NCBI GenBank assembly: GCA_017458675.1
Contig: JAFTAM010000094.1
Coordinates: forward strand, 1-43,479
Length of the DNA stretch: 43,479 nucleotides
Source of the DNA: a bacterium
GTDB lineage: Bacteria; Vulcanimicrobiota; Xenobia; Xenobiales; Xenobiaceae
Direction of reading: 5' to 3'
In this document: positions 40,071 to 43,479 of the stretch, piece after piece
Position numbering within the stretch: position 1 is the first letter of the stretch
Layout of the letters: every line of letters starts with the position of its first letter
Program-made: the position numbers and the translations under genes
Notes under the pieces: model-generated
The model's input: the letters and a program-made list of their open reading frames with translations, nothing else
What the model was told of the DNA's origin: nothing
Databases searched by the model: none

Positions 40071-43004
40071 GTGGCCAAATCTTTAATTATTGCCGAAAAA
40101 CCCAGCGTCGCCAAAGATATCGCCAAAGCCCTGGGGGGCTTTAAGGACCAAAAGGAGTTTCTTGAAAGCGACAGCCATGTCATAACCTGGGCGGTAGGCC
40201 ATCTGCTGGAATTCGTCAACCCCGAAGATATTGATCCTAAGTACAAGGCCTGGAAGCTCGAGGATCTTCCCATTATTCCCTCATCTTTCAAGCTCCAGCC
40301 CAAAGATAAATGCAAGGAGCGCATACGCGTCATTTCCAGACTGATGAAGCGGGACGATATCGACTGCCTGGTAAACGCCTGCGATGCCGGACGCGAAGGC
40401 GAGCTCATCTTCCGGGAGCTGATACAGTACTGCAAATGCAAGAAGACCATTAAGAGACTTTGGCTCCAGTCTATGACCCTGGACGCCATTCGGGCCGCCT
40501 TTCAAAATCTGCGTCCCGGCGCCGAATATGAAAACCTCTACCAGGCCGCTCAATGCCGCTCGGAAGCCGACTGGCTGATCGGCATAAACGCCACCAGAGC
40601 CCTGACCCGACGTTTAAAGACCCGCTCCGAAAAGGTCTCCTGGTCGGCAGGCAGGGTTCAGACCCCGACTTTGGCTATGCTCTGCGCCCGCGAAGCGGAA
40701 ATTATGGAATTCAGACCCACGCCCTTCTGGCGCATTAAGGCCTCCTTTGCCGCTCCCGCCTCAGCCGCTGCCGCCTTTGAGCTGACTGCCGAAGAGCATA
40801 AAGAGGGTTCTCTTTCGCCTCTGCGCCTCCGCAAAGACGCCGCCGAACTCTGCGCCGCGGCCTCGAAAACGGCGCCGCACACCTACGAGGCGACCTGGTT
40901 CGATCCCAAGTACCGCCGTCAGGACGACGATCCCCCCAAGCGCGAGGAATGGATCACCGATCCCCAAAGAGCCGAGGAAATCCTGCTGCTCATCGCCTCC
41001 CACCCTCAGGCCGAAGCCTTCGACAGGCATAAATCGGAAAGCATCGCCTCTCCGCGTCTCTTCGATCTTACCACCCTGCAGCGCGAAGCCAACAGCCGCT
41101 TCGGCATGTCCGCCAAAAGCACCCTGGCCGCCGCTCAGAGCCTCTACGAATCCCACAAGCTGATCACTTATCCCCGCACCTCCTCCAAATGCCTGCCTAC
41201 CGACTACACGGGCGAAGTGCGCAAAATCTTTGCCATGCTGGCTTCCTATGCCGGACGTCCCTCCGAATCGGTTCTCGATTTCGGCCTGTACGCCAAAGCG
41301 GCCGCCCAGCTGCAGAGCGAGGAGAAGCTGCGCAATTACGGAAAAATCTTCGACAACAGCGCCATTACCGACCACTTTGCCATTATTCCCACCCTCCAGC
41401 GCGTAACCAAAGCCCTGCGCAGCGACGAGGCCAAAATATACAATCTGATTCTGCGCAGATTTTTAGCCGCTTTTTATCCTGCGGCCGTCAAAGTTAAGCT
41501 GGAACGCATTACCGAGCTCAAGGCCGATCGGGAGGTCCTCTCCTTCCGAACCCGCAGTTCCTATCTCAGCGACGAGGGCTGGATGGCGGTTTACGGACGC
41601 GAAGCCGGCGAAGAAGCGGGCCAGGCTCTGCCCGCTCTGGCCGCCCAAGACAATACCAGAACGGCGGTCTGCAATAAAGAGGCGGTTTCCAAAAGCGAAC
41701 AGACTCAGCCTCCGGCCCGAATCACCGAAGCCCGCCTGCTGAGCCTGATGGAAAACGCCGGCAAGCAGGTCAGCGACGAGGAGCTCTCCTCCGCCCTTAA
41801 GGATATGGGCCTGGGCACTCCGGCTACCCGCGCGGAGATTATCGAGGCTCTGATCACCCGCGGCTACGTCGAGCGCACCGACAAGGCCTTAAAGGTCACT
41901 TCCAAGGGCTTAGTCCTCATCGACGTCTTAAAGCGCATAGAATGCCGCCGCCTGGCCTCTCCCGAACTCACCGGCGAGATGGAATTCAACCTCAATCAGG
42001 TGGAACACGGCGCTTACAAGCGGGCCAAATACATGCATGATATTGAGGACTACACCAAAGAGATCATCGAACGCGCCCGCAGCTTCGATTACGATGAGAT
42101 TTACGGCGCCGACGAGCCTCTGGGCTTATGCCCGCTCTGCGGCAAACATCAGGTTTATGAAAAAATGCGTTTCTACGCCTGCGAGGCTAACCGCGGTGAA
42201 AAAGACTCCTGCGAATTCCTGGTCTGGAAGGATAAAAACGGCCGTTACATCGATCGGCGCACCATGCAGGAACTGCTGAGCCAAGGTTCGACAGATTTCA
42301 TCGAGGGCTTCCGGGGCAGCGCCTCCGGCCGGGGCGCGGCCAAAACCTACAAGGCCAAGCTCCGTCTCAACAACGGCGCCGTTGAGCTGGAGACCGAAAA
42401 CGGGACCGTCGAGCAGAGCGCCGTCTCCCTGCCGGTGGATGGAGAGGCCTTAGGAACCTGTCCCTTTGACGAAAACTGCCGCGTTATCGAAACCCCCTCC
42501 ATATACGCCTGCCAGCAGGTCTGCATGCAGAACGGCCGCCACAGCAAGGGCTTTTCCCTGCCCCGCATCGTCTGTCAGCGTCAGATCAGCCATGAAGAGC
42601 TGGCTTACTATCTCGAACATCGGCGCACCGAATTTTTGGATAATTTTATCTCAAAATACAATAAGCCGTTCACCGGCGCGATTATTTTAAATGAGCGGAC
42701 CGGCCGCTACAGCTTTGAATTTGCCCCCCGCGCTTCCAAAAAGACCGCCGCTTCAGCCGCAGGGACCTCTGCCGCTGCCAACGCCGCGGACGCCGAAACC
42801 GCGGCTAAACCCGCCGCCAAACGCACGCGCAAGGCCGCCGCGGACGCCGAGGCAGAGGCAAAACCAGCCGCCAGACGCACGCGCAAGGCCGCCGCTGAAG
42901 CCGAGACCAAGCCCGCCGCCAGGCGCACGCGCAAAATCGCCGCTGAAGCCGAAGCAGAGTCCAAGCCCGCCGCTAAGCGCACGCGCAAAGCTAAGGCGGA
43001 ATAA
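40071..43004 (+). CDS. topB: DNA topoisomerase III with basic repeat tail
   Basis: Type IA topoisomerase, which cuts one DNA strand through a tyrosine and decatenates or resolves intermediates. TOPRIM begins SLIIAEKPSVAKDIAKALGG, with acidic triads in ACDAGREGELIF. The active tyrosine is Tyr367 in LITYPRTSSKCLP. GLGTPATRAEIIEALI is the conserved gate segment. Zinc-type cysteine clusters follow near residues 687-707 (CPLCGKH) and 800-830. At 977 residues it is far longer than ordinary TopB. Residues from about 890 are Ala-rich, and from 911 there are four repeats of KPAA(K/R)RTRK with Ala/Glu spacers, like histone H1-type tails. The start is GTG with GGAG upstream. Confidence 0.95.
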   Translation: MAKSLIIAEKPSVAKDIAKALGGFKDQKEFLESDSHVITWAVGHLLEFVNPEDIDPKYKAWKLEDLPIIPSSFKLQPKDKCKERIRVISRLMKRDDIDCLVNACDAGREGELIFRELIQYCKCKKTIKRLWLQSMTLDAIRAAFQNLRPGAEYENLYQAAQCRSEADWLIGINATRALTRRLKTRSEKVSWSAGRVQTPTLAMLCAREAEIMEFRPTPFWRIKASFAAPASAAAAFELTAEEHKEGSLSPLRLRKDAAELCAAASKTAPHTYEATWFDPKYRRQDDDPPKREEWITDPQRAEEILLLIASHPQAEAFDRHKSESIASPRLFDLTTLQREANSRFGMSAKSTLAAAQSLYESHKLITYPRTSSKCLPTDYTGEVRKIFAMLASYAGRPSESVLDFGLYAKAAAQLQSEEKLRNYGKIFDNSAITDHFAIIPTLQRVTKALRSDEAKIYNLILRRFLAAFYPAAVKVKLERITELKADREVLSFRTRSSYLSDEGWMAVYGREAGEEAGQALPALAAQDNTRTAVCNKEAVSKSEQTQPPARITEARLLSLMENAGKQVSDEELSSALKDMGLGTPATRAEIIEALITRGYVERTDKALKVTSKGLVLIDVLKRIECRRLASPELTGEMEFNLNQVEHGAYKRAKYMHDIEDYTKEIIERARSFDYDEIYGADEPLGLCPLCGKHQVYEKMRFYACEANRGEKDSCEFLVWKDKNGRYIDRRTMQELLSQGSTDFIEGFRGSASGRGAAKTYKAKLRLNNGAVELETENGTVEQSAVSLPVDGEALGTCPFDENCRVIETPSIYACQQVCMQNGRHSKGFSLPRIVCQRQISHEELAYYLEHRRTEFLDNFISKYNKPFTGAIILNERTGRYSFEFAPRASKKTAASAAGTSAAANAADAETAAKPAAKRTRKAAADAEAEAKPAARRTRKAAAEAETKPAARRTRKIAAEAEAESKPAAKRTRKAKAE
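42804..43001 (+). repeat. Coding repeats for the Lys/Arg/Ala tail of topB
   Basis: Four copies of a unit coding KPAA(K/R)RTRK(A/I) separated by Ala/Glu-rich spacers of 8-11 residues; the ACGCGCAA stretch recurs in each. The repetition is in frame and preserved to the stop. Confidence 0.8.
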
Positions 43005-43016
43005 ACAATTCTGCCG

Positions 43017-43051
43017 GGACTGCCGTTTAAATATGCGACAGTCCTTTTTTT
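43017..43051 (+). terminator. Terminator of topB
   Basis: GGACTGCCG (43017-43025) pairs with CGACAGTCC (43036-43044), 8 of 9 positions, followed by seven T residues (43045-43051), starting 12 bases after the topB stop. Confidence 0.88.
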
Positions 43052-43070
43052 GTGTACAGTTTAGCTCACA

Positions 43071-43091
43071 AAATGCGGATATTCCGCATTT
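43071..43091. promoter_or_regulatory. Perfect 9+9 palindrome before the lipoprotein gene
   Basis: AAATGCGGA (43071-43079) and TCCGCATTT (43083-43091) are perfect inverted arms around TAT, 100 bp upstream of the lipoprotein start. No T-run follows, so an operator is more likely than a terminator; the regulator is unknown. Confidence 0.45.
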
Positions 43092-43190
43092 AAATTACAT
43101 AACGGCAGTTCCTTAAAAAGGAAAAGGCCCGGACTATTCAAATTTTTACCCGCTTAAAGCAGAAATTTTCAAAAGACAGATATTTGAACA

Positions 43191-43479
43191 ATGCACCGTT
43201 TTGAGTTAAAACATGTCAGCAAATACATGTATATATGTACCCTGGTTTGTTCTATGCTGCTATTTTTAGGAGTAAACCTAACCGGCTGCGGAACCAGCGG
43301 TTCTGTCATTAGATCTATTCTTCCCACCGCTGAACCTACCGTCGAGCCTACCGACGAACCCACCGGCGAACCTACCGTCGAACCCACCGACGAGCCCACC
43401 GGCGAACCTACCGACGAGCCTTCCGTCGAACCCACCGACGAGCCCACCGTTGAACCCACCGTAGAACCAACCGTTGAAC
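43191..43479 (+). CDS. Lipoprotein with EPT-repeat linker, 3'-partial
   Basis: The frame is open to the window edge. A basic N-terminus, hydrophobic core (LVCSMLLFLGVNLTGC) and lipobox LTGC with lipidation at Cys33 mark an exported lipoprotein. From residue 47 the protein is a tetrapeptide repeat EPT followed by V, D or G, about 12 units, encoded by 12-bp repeats. The pattern VEPT-DEPT-GEPT recurs as a higher unit. Such acidic Pro/Thr linkers usually hold a surface domain away from the membrane and vary in length between strains. The functional domain, if any, lies beyond the window. The ribosome binding site is weak; an in-frame ATG at 43227 is an alternative start. Confidence 0.75.
   Translation, partial: MHRFELKHVSKYMYICTLVCSMLLFLGVNLTGCGTSGSVIRSILPTAEPTVEPTDEPTGEPTVEPTDEPTGEPTDEPSVEPTDEPTVEPTVEPTVE

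Noticed and set aside
43169..43459. Minus-strand frame rich in VGS repeats opposite the lipoprotein
   Set aside because: It is the complement of the EPT repeat. The plus strand has a signal peptide and lipobox, the minus strand none.

Overview
The window is about 43.5 kb of moderately GC-rich, densely coded bacterial DNA. The host is Gram-negative: there is an outer-membrane secretin and most of a type II secretion system, and a lipoprotein gene runs off the right edge. A complete SUF iron-sulfur operon of the SufC-B-D-S-U-T kind, an orphan PTS EIIC, a two-gene ThrE-type exporter and a free-standing carbamate kinase suggest an anaerobic or fermentative, possibly host-associated lineage outside the well-studied Proteobacteria. 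I cannot name the taxon from sequence alone. No rRNA, tRNA or CRISPR array was seen.

Layout. (1) 1-2.1 kb is a junction. The 3' end of a phage-type DNA methyltransferase and its terminator are followed by two tandem 22-bp repeats, then by a radical SAM/B12-binding gene that has lost its normal N-terminus. (2) 2.1-4.6 kb, minus strand: a PTS EIIC with an acidic N-terminal extension and a flavodoxin-like reductase. (3) 4.9-10.9 kb, plus strand: sufC-sufB-sufD-sufS-sufU-sufT, closed by a terminator. SufS carries an unusual 86-residue cysteine-rich tail. (4) 11.0-20.9 kb: type II secretion. gspC-like and a DUF6273 gene are on the minus strand, divergent from gspL-gspM-gspN-gspD-gspE-gspF on the plus strand. 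(5) 21.0-25.9 kb, minus strand: a DUF3300 protein with a His/Pro repeat tail, carbamate kinase, glyA, a small HMA metal-binding protein and an unknown coiled-coil protein. (6) 26.0-30.6 kb, plus strand: ftsY, a split threonine/serine exporter and an HD-domain phosphohydrolase. (7) 30.7-32.3 kb, minus strand: two prepilin-like genes. (8) 32.6-39.8 kb: a MazG-like pyrophosphohydrolase (plus), then on the minus strand recN, an M16 peptidase, dapB, asd and lysC, the last three forming an aspartate-pathway block. (9) 40-43.5 kb, plus strand: a long topoisomerase III with a histone-like Lys/Arg/Ala repeat tail, and the start of an EPT-repeat lipoprotein.

The most unusual non-coding structure is a pair of related ~255-bp elements at 28938-29191 and 33104-33362, in opposite orientations. 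Each has imperfect terminal inverted repeats and a central hairpin, is flanked by its own direct repeat (15 bp and 10 bp), and contains the dispersed GTCATTCTGAG...GCGAAGAATCT core. They look like non-autonomous MITE-type insertions. A third, solo copy of the core lies at 3869-3895.
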